Below are positions 7,836 to 15,768 of a DNA stretch of 64,000 bases, in pieces; within the stretch, counting starts at the first letter, position 1; each line of letters opens with the position of its first letter. The notes under the pieces were generated by a model, which saw nothing but the letters and a program-made list of their open reading frames with translations, ran no database searches and was not told the DNA's origin. Origin of the DNA: Spirochaetota bacterium (GTDB lineage: Bacteria > Spirochaetota > Spirochaetia > Treponematales > Treponemataceae); assembly GCA_023438065.1 (NCBI GenBank), contig JAEXRH010000012.1, positions 496,001-560,000 of the forward strand. Reading direction: 5' to 3'. Made by a program: the position numbers and the translations under genes.

Positions 7836-8816
7836 ATGAATGTTTTCCTCGCGATGCAGGGTGCCGCCAGTCAGGGCGTTCTGTGGGGAATAATGACCCT
7901 TGGGGTGTACATCACGTACAAGATTCTCGACTTCGCCGACCTGACGGTCGACGGCAGCTTCGCGCTCGGCGGTTCCGTAAGCGCGGTGCTCATAGTGAGC
8001 GGAATGAACCCCTACCTGAGCCTTGCCGTCGCCTTCGCCGCCGGTTCCGCCGCGGGGTTCGTCACGGGTTTCCTCCATACCAAACTGAAAATCCCCGGTA
8101 TCCTCGCGAGCATCCTCACGATGATCGCGCTCTACTCGGTCAATATCCGCATCATGGGCCAGGCCAATACCCCGCTCCTCGGGGTCAGCACGATGCTGAG
8201 CGCCCCGGCGGCCCTTTTTGGCCTGAGCAAGACACTCGCTTCCCTCATCATCGGCGTCGCATTCTCGGCCGCGATCATCGCGCTCATGTACTGGTTCTTC
8301 GGCACCGAGCTCGGAAGCGCGATACGCGCGACCGGCAACAACGAGCGCATGATCCGCGCGCTCGGGGTCAGCACCGACATGACCAAGAACGTAGCCATCA
8401 TGCTCGCCAACGGCCTCGTCGCGCTTTCGGGCGCGATGGTCGCCCAGAGCCAGGGATACGCGGACGTCCAGATGGGAACGGGAACGATCGTCATCGGACT
8501 CGCCTCGATCATCATCGGCGAGGTCGTCTTCGGCAAGCGATTCTCGTTCTGGTACCTGCTCACGTCCGTGGTCCTCGGTTCGGTCATTTACCGCGTCATC
8601 ATCGCCGTCGTCCTTCAGCTCGGCCTCAAGTCGACCGACCTCAAGCTCCTTACCGCGGTCATCGTCGCGTTCGCCCTCGCCCTGCCCGTCATTCGGACCG
8701 AAGCGAGGAAAAGCAAAACGCGGCGAATCAACCGTCAGCGGTACGCGGCCATCGCGGCACAAGGCGACAGGCCGTCCTCGAACGGTTCGGCTACCACCGA
8801 GGGAGGCGCGAAATGA
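7836..8816 (+). CDS. ABC transporter permease (BPD_transp_2 / TrpY-like)
   Basis: 326 residues with about eight to nine hydrophobic segments. ATG at 7836 follows TTGGAGG. Stretches such as GVLWGIMTLGVYITYKILDFADLTVDGSFALGG and GSAIRATGNNERMIRALGV are characteristic of permeases of the branched-chain-amino-acid/ribose class that work with ABC_sub_bind receptors. The C-terminal 35 residues are basic and likely cytoplasmic. Its stop overlaps the ATPase start (ATGA), so the two are translationally coupled. Confidence 0.88.
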   Translation: MNVFLAMQGAASQGVLWGIMTLGVYITYKILDFADLTVDGSFALGGSVSAVLIVSGMNPYLSLAVAFAAGSAAGFVTGFLHTKLKIPGILASILTMIALYSVNIRIMGQANTPLLGVSTMLSAPAALFGLSKTLASLIIGVAFSAAIIALMYWFFGTELGSAIRATGNNERMIRALGVSTDMTKNVAIMLANGLVALSGAMVAQSQGYADVQMGTGTIVIGLASIIIGEVVFGKRFSFWYLLTSVVLGSVIYRVIIAVVLQLGLKSTDLKLLTAVIVAFALALPVIRTEARKSKTRRINRQRYAAIAAQGDRPSSNGSATTEGGAK

Positions 8817-9607
8817 TCAAGCTCGTCGGCATATCAAAAACCTTCAACCCCGGTACGATCACCGAGAAGAAGGCGATCATCGACCTTGACCTCGAACTCC
8901 GCGAAGGCGAGTTCGTGACGGTCATCGGCGGTAACGGAGCGGGCAAATCGACCCTCCTCAACCTGATCGCGGGCGTATATGAGGTCGACTCAGGGAGGAT
9001 CCTCTTCGACGGCATCGACGTTACCGACCAGAAGGAACACGTCCGGGCGCGCCATCTCGGCCGCGTATTCCAGGACCCGATGCTCGGAACGGCGGCAAGC
9101 ATGGAGATCGAGGAAAACCTCGCGCTCGCCGTTCGCCGCGGCGACCGGCGCACTCTGCGCTGGGGCATCACCCGCGACGAGACGTCCCTCTACGCCGAGC
9201 GGCTCGCCGAGTTCGATCTCGGCCTCGAGACCCGGCTCACGAGTAAGGTCGGACTTCTCTCGGGCGGCCAGAGACAGGCCCTGACGCTCCTCATGGCGAC
9301 ACTCAAGAAACCGCGGCTCCTCCTTCTCGACGAGCATACGGCCGCGCTCGACCCCAAGACCGCGCGAAAGGTCCTCGAGCTCACCGACGAGATCGTCGAG
9401 CGCGAGGGCCTTACGACCTTCATGGTTACCCACAACATGAAGGACGCGATCAAGCACGGAAACCGGCTCATCATGATGAACGCGGGAAGGATCATCTATG
9501 ACGTTTCGGGCGAGGACAAGAAAAAGCTCGAGGTCGCCGACCTCATGAGGAAATTCGAGAACGTCAACGGCGAGGGCGTGGTCAACGACCGCATGCTCCT
9601 CGGATAG
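8813..9607 (+). CDS. ABC transporter ATP-binding protein (TrpZ-like)
   Basis: 264 residues. Walker A GGNGAGKST, the signature LLSGGQRQALTLLMA, Walker B LLLLDEHTAALDP and the switch histidine in FMVTHNM are intact. The D-loop reads EHTAALDPKTA, as in the ATPases paired with ABC_sub_bind receptors. The start is the ATG overlapping the permease stop; the longer open frame upstream is a shadow of the permease gene. It powers uptake of the ligand of the lipoprotein at 6701-7672. Confidence 0.92.
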   Translation: MIKLVGISKTFNPGTITEKKAIIDLDLELREGEFVTVIGGNGAGKSTLLNLIAGVYEVDSGRILFDGIDVTDQKEHVRARHLGRVFQDPMLGTAASMEIEENLALAVRRGDRRTLRWGITRDETSLYAERLAEFDLGLETRLTSKVGLLSGGQRQALTLLMATLKKPRLLLLDEHTAALDPKTARKVLELTDEIVEREGLTTFMVTHNMKDAIKHGNRLIMMNAGRIIYDVSGEDKKKLEVADLMRKFENVNGEGVVNDRMLLG

Positions 9608-9667
9608 ACGGGACGGTTTCGTGACCTGCGGACTCCCGCGCGCATTCAAAACAATCCGCCGATCTAC

Positions 9668-9697
9668 GCCCCCGGGTTGCTACGGCAGCAAGGGGGC
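9668..9697 (+). promoter_or_regulatory. Hairpin enclosing a Shine-Dalgarno-like AGGGGG
   Basis: GCCCCC pairs with GGGGGC and an inner TTGCT pairs with AGCAA. The 3' arm is itself the only good ribosome-binding sequence before the cysteine-cluster gene (AGGGGG, 9691-9696). It could be a weak terminator for the ABC operon (no T-run) or a translation-control hairpin. Confidence 0.4.
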
Positions 9698-9756
9698 TGG
9701 TCATTAACCGCTACGAAGCCATACTCGAACGGAGCAAGACCAAGCATAAAGAGATC

Positions 9757-10194
9757 ATGAAGAAGATGCGGCATCTATCAAAAATGCAGAAGCCGCGTTT
9801 CGACGAGCTCGTTCATCGCTATCACGACGAGGTCTTTTCCGAGATCGATTGCACGGAATGCGGACTCTGCTGCCGCAACCTCGGACCGGTCTTTCGCAAT
9901 ACCGATATCAAGCATATCTGCGCCAGTGTCGGCATGCCCGAAAAGGAATTCCACGAGAAATACCTCGTCCAGGATCCCGACGGCGTCGGCTTCATGCTGA
10001 AGGAATTACCCTGCCCGTTTCAGGACGCCGATAACCGATGCTCGATCTATGACACGAGAACCCTGTCGTGCGTCAATTTCCCGCATACCGAATCGGGCAA
10101 CATCCAGAAGAAACTCGTGGGACTCGCCCTCGATTCGCTGTATTGCCCCGCGGCCTTCATGATCTGCGAGAAGATAATCGACGGCTACAAATAG
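9757..10194 (+). CDS. YkgJ-family cysteine cluster protein
   Basis: 145 residues from the first ATG. The motif DCTECGLCCRNLGPVF, followed by PCPFQDADNRCSIYDTRTLSCVNFPH, gives the CxxCxxCC...C...C pattern of the YkgJ/UPF0153 zinc- or iron-binding family of unknown function. The frame continues upstream as INRYEAILERSKTKHKEI, which resembles the N-terminal helix of family members, and the only good ribosome-binding site (9691-9696) is placed for an ATT codon at 9703 rather than for this ATG. The real start may therefore be 9703 with a rare ATT codon. Confidence 0.8.
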   Translation: MKKMRHLSKMQKPRFDELVHRYHDEVFSEIDCTECGLCCRNLGPVFRNTDIKHICASVGMPEKEFHEKYLVQDPDGVGFMLKELPCPFQDADNRCSIYDTRTLSCVNFPHTESGNIQKKLVGLALDSLYCPAAFMICEKIIDGYK

Positions 10195-10210
10195 ATTGCC
10201 CGGCGCTTCG

Positions 10211-10723
10211 TCAGCGTGATGCCTCGACGAATATCCTCGCGCACGCGAGGGCGTCGCTGAGCGCCTCGTGATGGGACAGCTCGATGCCGAGGTGATCGCT
10301 GACCGTGTCGAGGCGATGGTTTTCGAGTCCGGGCCACTTTTTCCTTGAGCAACTCACCGTGCATTCGAATCGCGGCATGGTGTACTCGATCCCGTAGTGC
10401 TCGAGACAGCGTTTCAGCACACTCCGGTCAAAACTCGAGTTATGCGCGACGAGAAAATCATCGCCGATGAAATCCCTCATGCTCGGCCAAATTCCGGCGA
10501 AGTCAGGCGCTCGGGCCACGTCACGCATGGTAATCCCGTGAATGGCCGTAAATGACGGGAGGATACCCATGCCTTCGGGCGGTTTCAAAAGCGTCTGGAA
10601 GGTTTCGACCACGGCGCCGCCGCGAACGCGTACCAGCGCGACCGCGCACGCGCTCGCACGCTGATAACACGCCGTTTCGAAGTCGATCGCGCAAAAGTCC
10701 GGACCCGCAGGTTTTTTTGCCAT
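10211..10723 (-). CDS. DnaQ-like 3'-5' exonuclease
   Basis: 170 residues. The DEDDh exonuclease motifs are present: FCAIDFETA (Exo I, Asp and Glu), LVAHNSSFDRSVL (Exo II, Asp) and SHHEALSDALACARIF (Exo III, His and Asp). It is a stand-alone epsilon-like domain similar to small DNA polymerase III epsilon homologues. Role may be proofreading, RNA maturation or nucleotide clearance; the sequence does not decide. The start at 10723 gives MAKKPAGPDFCAIDFETA, placing Exo I at the expected N-terminal position; the frame further upstream overlaps the next gene. Convergent with the cysteine-cluster gene 16 bp away. Confidence 0.82.
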   Translation of the reverse strand: MAKKPAGPDFCAIDFETACYQRASACAVALVRVRGGAVVETFQTLLKPPEGMGILPSFTAIHGITMRDVARAPDFAGIWPSMRDFIGDDFLVAHNSSFDRSVLKRCLEHYGIEYTMPRFECTVSCSRKKWPGLENHRLDTVSDHLGIELSHHEALSDALACARIFVEASR

Positions 10724-10767
10724 GGCTATAACAACCTCTCTGATAAATTGCTCGCCGCGCGGACGCC

Positions 10768-12420
10768 CTACTCCCGGAGCCGCGCGGCATGCGTCGCCCT
10801 GTATTGCTTGTATCCGCCGGAAAGGTTTTTGACGTTCGTGAAGCCCCGATTGAGGAGTATGTTCTGGGCCGCGTTGCCCGTCGTTCCCTTGTTGCAATAG
10901 GTAACCACCGTCGCGTCCTTGTCGAGCGCCTCGAGGTTTTCCCGAATCGATTCATGGGGGAGGTTTATCGCTCCCGGGACGTGGGCCGAGTCATATTGCT
11001 TGGCAACGCGCGCGTCGATGACCGCGTACGCTTCGCCCGAGTCGACGAGCCGGTCAAGTTCCGCCGGGGTGATGAGCGGCCTGCCGCGCGAGATCGCGTT
11101 GTCGAGGATCATGCCGGTATACATGACGGGATCTTTCGTCGTCGAGAAAGGCGGGGCGTACGCGAGATCGAGATGAAAGAGGTCCTCGGCCCTGGCCCCG
11201 AAGGTGATGGCCGTGGCGATTACGTCTATTCGTTTATCCACGCCGGATTCCCCGACGATTTGCGCGCCGAGCACGCGTCCCGTCGAGGCGTCCGCGATTC
11301 CCTTGATCGTCATTTCCGTGCCGCCGAGGTATTCGGGCCTGTCGGGCTTGATGTTGTGGCAGACGGTGACCTCATAACCCGACTCGCGGGCCTCGCGTTC
11401 CGAAAGCCCCGTTTGCGCGACCGCGAGACCGAACACGGAGAAAATTCCGGTTCCGAGAACTCCCCGGAACTCAAGCGATCCTCCCGTGATCCGGTCGCCG
11501 GCGATGCGTCCCGTTTTGTTCGCCGTCGAGCCAAGAGGTCTCCAGACCTTTTTTCCGGTCACGAGATGCGTATGCTCCACGCAATCGCCGCATGCCCAGA
11601 TCCCGGGAACGGAGGTCTCCATCTTCGCGTTCGTTTTTATGGCTCCCGCGACGCCGAGCTCGACTCCGCAGGCTTTCGCGAGCGAGGTTTCCGGTCGGAC
11701 GCCCGCGGCGAGCAGCGTGAGCCCCGAGGATATCCGCGTTCCGTCGGCCAGCACGACGGCGCCGTTCCCGACCTCCGTTATCGAAGCCCCGGTAAACACC
11801 TTGACGCCGTTCTTCTCGAGGCGCTCGCGCACGAGAATCGCCATATCGGGATCGAGGCCGGGAGTTACCTGGTCGAGCTTCTCGACGAGGGTTACGGCGA
11901 TACCGAGCCTGGCGAGGTTTTCGCATACTTCGAGGCCGATGAAACCGGTTCCGACGATCGCGGCGGCGTCCGGCCTCCTTTCCGCGATCCACTCCTTGAT
12001 TCGAATCATGTCATTGATAGTGCGCAGGACGAAGACGTCTTCGCGATCGGCTCCGGTTATCGCGGGTCGCGCCGCGGACGCGCCGGTCGCGATGATCAGC
12101 TTGTCCCAACGGTCGTCGAAGGTTTCTCCCGTTTCGAGATTGCGCACGGTCACGATTTTCCTTTCAGGATCGATTGAAAGCGCTTCATGGCGGGTTTTGA
12201 CCTCGACCCGGTATTTTGCCCTGAAGAAAGCGGGATCTCTCGGGGTGAGGTCGGAAAGGCTCTTCACCTCGTCGCCGAGGAAATACGGCATTCCGCATCC
12301 CGAGTACGAGATAAACCGGTCCCGTTCGTAGACGGTGATTTCCGCGCCTTCGTCGTTCCGTCTGGCCTTCGCGGCCGCGGAGGTTCCGGCGGCAACGGCT
12401 CCGATAATCACTATTCGCAC
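10768..12420 (-). CDS. FAD-dependent CoA-disulfide-reductase-like enzyme with rhodanese domain
   Basis: 550 residues from the GTG at 12420, chosen because AAGGAG sits 6 nt upstream; two ATG codons further up would overlap that site. Residues 1-30 are a dinucleotide fold (RIVIIGAVAAGTSAAAKARR). SYSGCGMPYF carries Cys42, the place of the single active cysteine of CoA disulfide reductase. IVGTGFIGLEVCENLA is the NAD(P) site. After the dimerisation domain (about 330-450) a rhodanese domain (about 455-550) ends the protein, with the sulfur-carrier cysteine in VVTYCNKGTTGN. The family reduces CoA disulfides or persulfides. Its promoter region shares an operator with the arsR at 17929-18249, so it likely responds to the same metalloid. 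Confidence 0.88.
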   Translation of the reverse strand: MRIVIIGAVAAGTSAAAKARRNDEGAEITVYERDRFISYSGCGMPYFLGDEVKSLSDLTPRDPAFFRAKYRVEVKTRHEALSIDPERKIVTVRNLETGETFDDRWDKLIIATGASAARPAITGADREDVFVLRTINDMIRIKEWIAERRPDAAAIVGTGFIGLEVCENLARLGIAVTLVEKLDQVTPGLDPDMAILVRERLEKNGVKVFTGASITEVGNGAVVLADGTRISSGLTLLAAGVRPETSLAKACGVELGVAGAIKTNAKMETSVPGIWACGDCVEHTHLVTGKKVWRPLGSTANKTGRIAGDRITGGSLEFRGVLGTGIFSVFGLAVAQTGLSEREARESGYEVTVCHNIKPDRPEYLGGTEMTIKGIADASTGRVLGAQIVGESGVDKRIDVIATAITFGARAEDLFHLDLAYAPPFSTTKDPVMYTGMILDNAISRGRPLITPAELDRLVDSGEAYAVIDARVAKQYDSAHVPGAINLPHESIRENLEALDKDATVVTYCNKGTTGNAAQNILLNRGFTNVKNLSGGYKQYRATHAARLRE

Positions 12421-12432
12421 GGCAGTCTCCTT

Positions 12433-12488
12433 CATATAGAAGATCATCTATTCAATAAAAGAGTAGAAAAATGCATACAGGTCGTCAA
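12433..12488 (-). promoter_or_regulatory. Promoter with ATAGA-N6-TCTAT operator, oxidoreductase gene
   Basis: On the minus strand a TTGACG (12488-12483) is followed after 17 nt by TACTCT (12465-12460). Just downstream lies the 19-bp element CATATAGAAGATCATCTAT (plus-strand reading, 12433-12451), with ATAGA and TCTAT as inverted arms. 15 of 19 bases match the element at 18263-18281 in the arsR leader. Confidence 0.6.
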
Positions 12489-12525
12489 TGCGCGAACGAT
12501 GAAAAATCGGTTAAAAAACGAAACC

Positions 12526-12840
12526 TCAGGGCTCCAATCGCTTTTTTCTCTCGGCCACGATGGAGAGATAGCTGCATTTTGCCATTTCGATCACGCAGGG
12601 AACGACGAGGGTGTAGATTACCTGCGTGCCTTTTTTTTCCACCGCGAGAAGGCCGACATCATGGAGCAGCGACAGATGCTTCGAGGCGACGGACTTGTTC
12701 AGCTTGAGGTATGCGGCAAGATCGCAGACGCACCAGGGATTCTCGGCGAGTTTTTCGAGCATGGCCAGACGATCGGGATGCCCGATTGCCTTGAAGAGTT
12801 CGGCAGTCATCGTAAGCCTTTTTTTGTCCGCTTCTTTCAT
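12526..12840 (-). CDS. ArsR-family transcriptional regulator (first)
   Basis: 104 residues. It has a winged helix-turn-helix (TAELFKAIGHPDRLAMLEKLAENPWCVCDLAAYLKLNKSVASKHLSLLHDVGLLAVEKKGTQVIYTL). Metal/metalloid ligand candidates are Cys37 and Cys39 (WCVCDL, the place of the ArsR CxC motif) and Cys82 and Cys89 near the C-terminus. The start at 12840 leaves a promoter/operator region before the divergent thioredoxin operon; the longer frame would run through that region. Expected to repress itself and the divergent operon until As(III), Sb(III) or another thiophilic ion binds. Confidence 0.88.
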   Translation of the reverse strand: MKEADKKRLTMTAELFKAIGHPDRLAMLEKLAENPWCVCDLAAYLKLNKSVASKHLSLLHDVGLLAVEKKGTQVIYTLVVPCVIEMAKCSYLSIVAERKKRLEP

Positions 12841-12846
12841 GCCTCT

Positions 12847-12939
12847 ATTGTTGCAATGTTGGGAAACATTGTCAAGTTTGTGGACGGGTTTGCCGTTTTC
12901 CTCTTGACATTTAGTGCAATGTTTCCAATAATTGAAACA
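12847..12939. promoter_or_regulatory. Divergent promoters with two ArsR operator palindromes
   Basis: Plus strand: TTGACA-N17-AATAAT (12904-12932) for the thioredoxin operon. Minus strand: TTGACA-N17-AACAAT (12875-12847) for arsR. The first palindrome, CAATGTT-N4-AACATTG (12854-12871), fills the arsR spacer. The second, TGTTTC-N8-GAAACA (12920-12939), covers the -10 of the other promoter, next to a CAATGTT half site (12917-12923). Binding at these sites would shut both directions. Confidence 0.75.
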
Positions 12940-12954
12940 GACAGGAGACTGACC

Positions 12955-13194
12955 ATGAAAATACAGATATTGGGACCGGGTTGCATGAAGTGCAAGCAAC
13001 TAGAGTCGAATGCCCGGGAAGCCGTGGCGAAAATGGGCGTATCCGCCGAGATCGAGAAAATCTCCGACATCGACGAGATCATGGAGTTGGGCGTGATGAT
13101 GACCCCGGGCCTCGTGATCGACGGCGAGGTCAGGAGCGTCGGAAAGGTTTTGACGGTTGACCAGATCGCCGCTCAGTTGAAAGGGGCCATCTGA
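12955..13194 (+). CDS. Small thioredoxin-fold protein (TM0996/MTH895 type)
   Basis: 79 residues. MKIQILGPGCMKCKQLESNAREAVAKMGV carries the CxxC (Cys10, Cys13) of redox-active disulfide protein 2, and MMTPGLVIDGEVRSVGKV has the cis-Pro loop of the thioredoxin fold. Such mini-thioredoxins are often encoded next to ArsP/SO_0444 permeases under ArsR control and may hand over metalloid or reduce a partner. SD AGGAG lies 9 nt before the ATG. First gene of a four-gene operon. Confidence 0.88.
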   Translation: MKIQILGPGCMKCKQLESNAREAVAKMGVSAEIEKISDIDEIMELGVMMTPGLVIDGEVRSVGKVLTVDQIAAQLKGAI

Positions 13195-13279
13195 TGGCCT
13201 TTTCATCCTCTTGCGGGGAAGATACCCCGACGAAGCTGGTTTATGCGTGCGTGGCGCTGAACGCCTAAAGGATCGAGGA

Positions 13280-14464
13280 ATGGCAAAGAAAGATTACAGT
13301 CCAAACGTGGTGTTGCTCGGTCTTGCGGCGGCATTCGTCGCGATCTACTTCATTCCCTGGGAAGCGGCACGGGTCACGACCGGCATCCTCGAGGGCTTCC
13401 AGATGCTCGGTGAGTACGCGCGGCAGCACGTGCTGCTTTGTCTCGTTCCGGCGATGTTCATCGCGGGCGCGATCGGCGTTTTCCTGAACCAGCAGGCGGT
13501 CATGCGATATCTCGGCCCGAAGGCACCGAAACCGGTCGCGTACGCCGTCGCTTCCATATCCGGCGCGATACTCGCCGTATGCTCATGCACGGTATTGCCC
13601 CTGTTCAAAGGCATCTACAAGAAAGGAGCGGGACTGGGACCCGCGATCAGCTTTCTTTATTCGGGTCCGGCGATCAGCGTTATCGCGATCACGATGTCCT
13701 TTCAGGTATTCGGATTGAAGCTCGGCATCGCGAGAACGGTAGGCGCGATCAGTTTCGCCGTTATCATCGGCATCCTGATGCAACTTATTTTCCGCAAGGA
13801 AGACGAGACTCGACTCGCCGACGAGCGCCTTTTTAAGGCTCCTCTTGACGAGGGCGGACGGAAGCTCTGGCAAACCGTCGTATATATCGGCTCGATGATC
13901 GGCATCCTCATTTTCGTGAATTGGGCGTCCTCGAAAGGCGGCTCCCCCGCGTGGGACGCGATATATCGGGTAAAATACGCGATCACCGGGGCCTTCGCCA
14001 TCGTTCTGGGCTACGCGCTCGTTCGCTGGTTCAAGAGACATGAACTCGCCGAGTGGGGAGCCGCGACGCGCGACTTCGCCCTCCAGATTCTGCCGCTCCT
14101 CTTCGGCGGCGTGCTCGTCTCCGGCTTTTTCCTCGGCCGTCCCGGGCACGAAGCCCTGATCCCGAACGCGTGGATTACCGGCCTTCTGGGCGGCAACTCG
14201 GTGTCCGCGAACTTCATCGCGGCGATCTCGGGCGCGTTCATGTATTTCGCGACGCTTACCGAAATCCCGATCGTTCAGGGCCTTGTCGGCAGCGGGATGG
14301 GACAGGGGCCGGCGCTCGCGCTCCTCTTGGCGGGACCGAGCCTTTCCCTCCCGTCGATGCTCGTCATCAACGCGGAGATCGGTTTCAAGAAGACGTTCGT
14401 GTACGTATCGCTTGTCGTCGTGATGTCGACGCTCGCGGGCGTGCTCTTCGGAATGATCGCGTGA
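13280..14464 (+). CDS. ArsP/SO_0444-type permease (PF03773-like)
   Basis: 394 residues, about ten membrane segments. ISGAILAVCSCTVLPLFKGIYKKGAGLGPAISFLYSGPAISVIAI contains the CSCTVLP motif of this permease family, and a second similar repeat, NFIAAISGAFMYFATLTEIPIVQGLVGSGMGQGPALALLLAGPSLSLPSML, sits in the C-terminal half. ArsP members export trivalent organoarsenicals and others are linked to copper or zinc. The start ATG at 13280 follows GAGG; the 85-bp gap after the thioredoxin gene holds nothing else. Being between thioredoxin-type genes suggests redox-dependent handling of its cargo. Confidence 0.85.
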   Translation: MAKKDYSPNVVLLGLAAAFVAIYFIPWEAARVTTGILEGFQMLGEYARQHVLLCLVPAMFIAGAIGVFLNQQAVMRYLGPKAPKPVAYAVASISGAILAVCSCTVLPLFKGIYKKGAGLGPAISFLYSGPAISVIAITMSFQVFGLKLGIARTVGAISFAVIIGILMQLIFRKEDETRLADERLFKAPLDEGGRKLWQTVVYIGSMIGILIFVNWASSKGGSPAWDAIYRVKYAITGAFAIVLGYALVRWFKRHELAEWGAATRDFALQILPLLFGGVLVSGFFLGRPGHEALIPNAWITGLLGGNSVSANFIAAISGAFMYFATLTEIPIVQGLVGSGMGQGPALALLLAGPSLSLPSMLVINAEIGFKKTFVYVSLVVVMSTLAGVLFGMIA

Positions 14465-14489
14465 CAGGTCTTGTCAATAAGGACATTTC

Positions 14490-15035
14490 ATGAATAAACG
14501 GAAAGCGGTAATCGGCGGCGCGGCGATCGCGGGAATCATCGCGATAATCGGTGTCATGTGGGTCGTCAAGAACGGAAAGCCCGAAGGCAGTCTCGGCAAC
14601 GTTCCCCCGACGCCGGCGAAGGCCGCGCTCCTCGACGGCCCCCTGAATCTCACCGACCCTTTCGACCTTGACGATTACCGGGCCGCGGGCGTTCCCGTCA
14701 TCATCGACTTCGGCGCCGACTCCTGCAAACCGTGCAAAGAGATGGCCCCCGTACTCGTCGCGCTTCATGAAGAACTGAAAGGCAAGGCGATCATCCGTTT
14801 TGTCGACGTGTGGAAGAACCGCGACCTTGCGGAAGGTTTTCCCCTGCAGGTCATTCCGACCCAGATCTTCTTCGACTCGACGGGAAAGCCCTTTACCCCT
14901 TCCGACGCGATCGGTATCCCGATGACGCAATACTCGACGCGCGATACGAACGAGCATGTCTTCACGACGCATGAGGGCGGGGTTACCAAGGACCAGCTTC
15001 TTTCCCTGCTCTACGAAATGGGGATGCAAAAGTGA
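14490..15035 (+). CDS. Membrane-anchored thioredoxin-like protein
   Basis: 181 residues. One N-terminal membrane segment (about 7-26) without a clear lipobox anchors a periplasmic thioredoxin domain. The active site is CKPC (Cys79, Cys82) in VIIDFGADSCKPCKEMAPVLVALHEEL, and VIPTQIFFDSTGKP carries the cis-Pro. The C-terminal part has an inserted region (IPMTQYSTRDTNEHVFTTHEGG). It is coupled by a 4-bp overlap to the CcdA gene, so it most likely receives electrons from that protein. Confidence 0.9.
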   Translation: MNKRKAVIGGAAIAGIIAIIGVMWVVKNGKPEGSLGNVPPTPAKAALLDGPLNLTDPFDLDDYRAAGVPVIIDFGADSCKPCKEMAPVLVALHEELKGKAIIRFVDVWKNRDLAEGFPLQVIPTQIFFDSTGKPFTPSDAIGIPMTQYSTRDTNEHVFTTHEGGVTKDQLLSLLYEMGMQK

Positions 15036-15736
15036 ATAACGCGATTACCGTCGCGCTCGAACACCTTTCCCTCCCGATACAGGGCGGCTTTTGGCTCGCG
15101 CCGATACTTGCCCTCCTCGCCGGCGTTCTGACGAGCGTAACGCCGTGTTCGCTCTCGAGCGTACCCCTCGTCGTCGCGTACGTGGGCGGTGCGGCCCGGA
15201 AGGATCCGAAGATCGCGTTCCGCTATTCGCTCGCGTTCGCGCTCGGCATGGCGATAACCTTTACCGCACTCGGCGCGACCGCCTCCCTTTTGGGAAAGCT
15301 CCTGAATTTCGGGACGGGCGGCTGGCAGTACCTGATTCTGGGCGCGCTCATGATCATGATGGCGCTTCAAACCTGGGGAATCATCACGATAGTCCCTGCG
15401 ACCTACGCGCAAAGCCGGAATACCCGCCGCGGCTATCCCGGCGCGATCCTTATGGGCGTACTCGGAGGACTGTTTTCCTCTCCCTGCGCGACGCCCGTTC
15501 TGGTCGCGCTTCTCGCGGTCGTCGCGCGAAGCGGGAACCCCGCATGGGGCGTTTTCCTTTTGTTACTCTACTCGATCGGACATAGCGTGCTCGTAGTCGC
15601 GGCGGGGACATTCATGGGTCTTACCGGAAAGATCGCGAATAGCGGGCGATACGGGCTATTCGCGAAGGTCGTGAATGTCCTCCTCGGACTCGTCATACTT
15701 CTCGCGGGACTCTTTCTCGTCTATACCGGCCTTTGA
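15032..15736 (+). CDS. CcdA/DsbD-like thiol-disulfide transmembrane transporter
   Basis: 234 residues, six membrane segments. The paired cysteines Cys39 (SVTPCSLSS) and Cys152 (SSPCATPV) are the DsbD-beta/CcdA redox pair that moves electrons across the inner membrane. Start is the GTG overlapping the previous stop. No cytochrome c maturation genes are nearby, so here it probably serves the anchored thioredoxin and, through it, the ArsP-type permease or its substrate. Confidence 0.9.
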   Translation: MNNAITVALEHLSLPIQGGFWLAPILALLAGVLTSVTPCSLSSVPLVVAYVGGAARKDPKIAFRYSLAFALGMAITFTALGATASLLGKLLNFGTGGWQYLILGALMIMMALQTWGIITIVPATYAQSRNTRRGYPGAILMGVLGGLFSSPCATPVLVALLAVVARSGNPAWGVFLLLLYSIGHSVLVVAAGTFMGLTGKIANSGRYGLFAKVVNVLLGLVILLAGLFLVYTGL

Positions 15737-15768
15737 TGAACTGCCCTTGCGCGTCTTCGTCGCCCGGA

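Noticed and set aside
9668..9697. Hairpin as a plain terminator of the ABC operon
   Set aside because: No T-run follows, and its 3' arm is the only SD for the next gene, so a control role is at least as likely; kept as a regulatory candidate instead.
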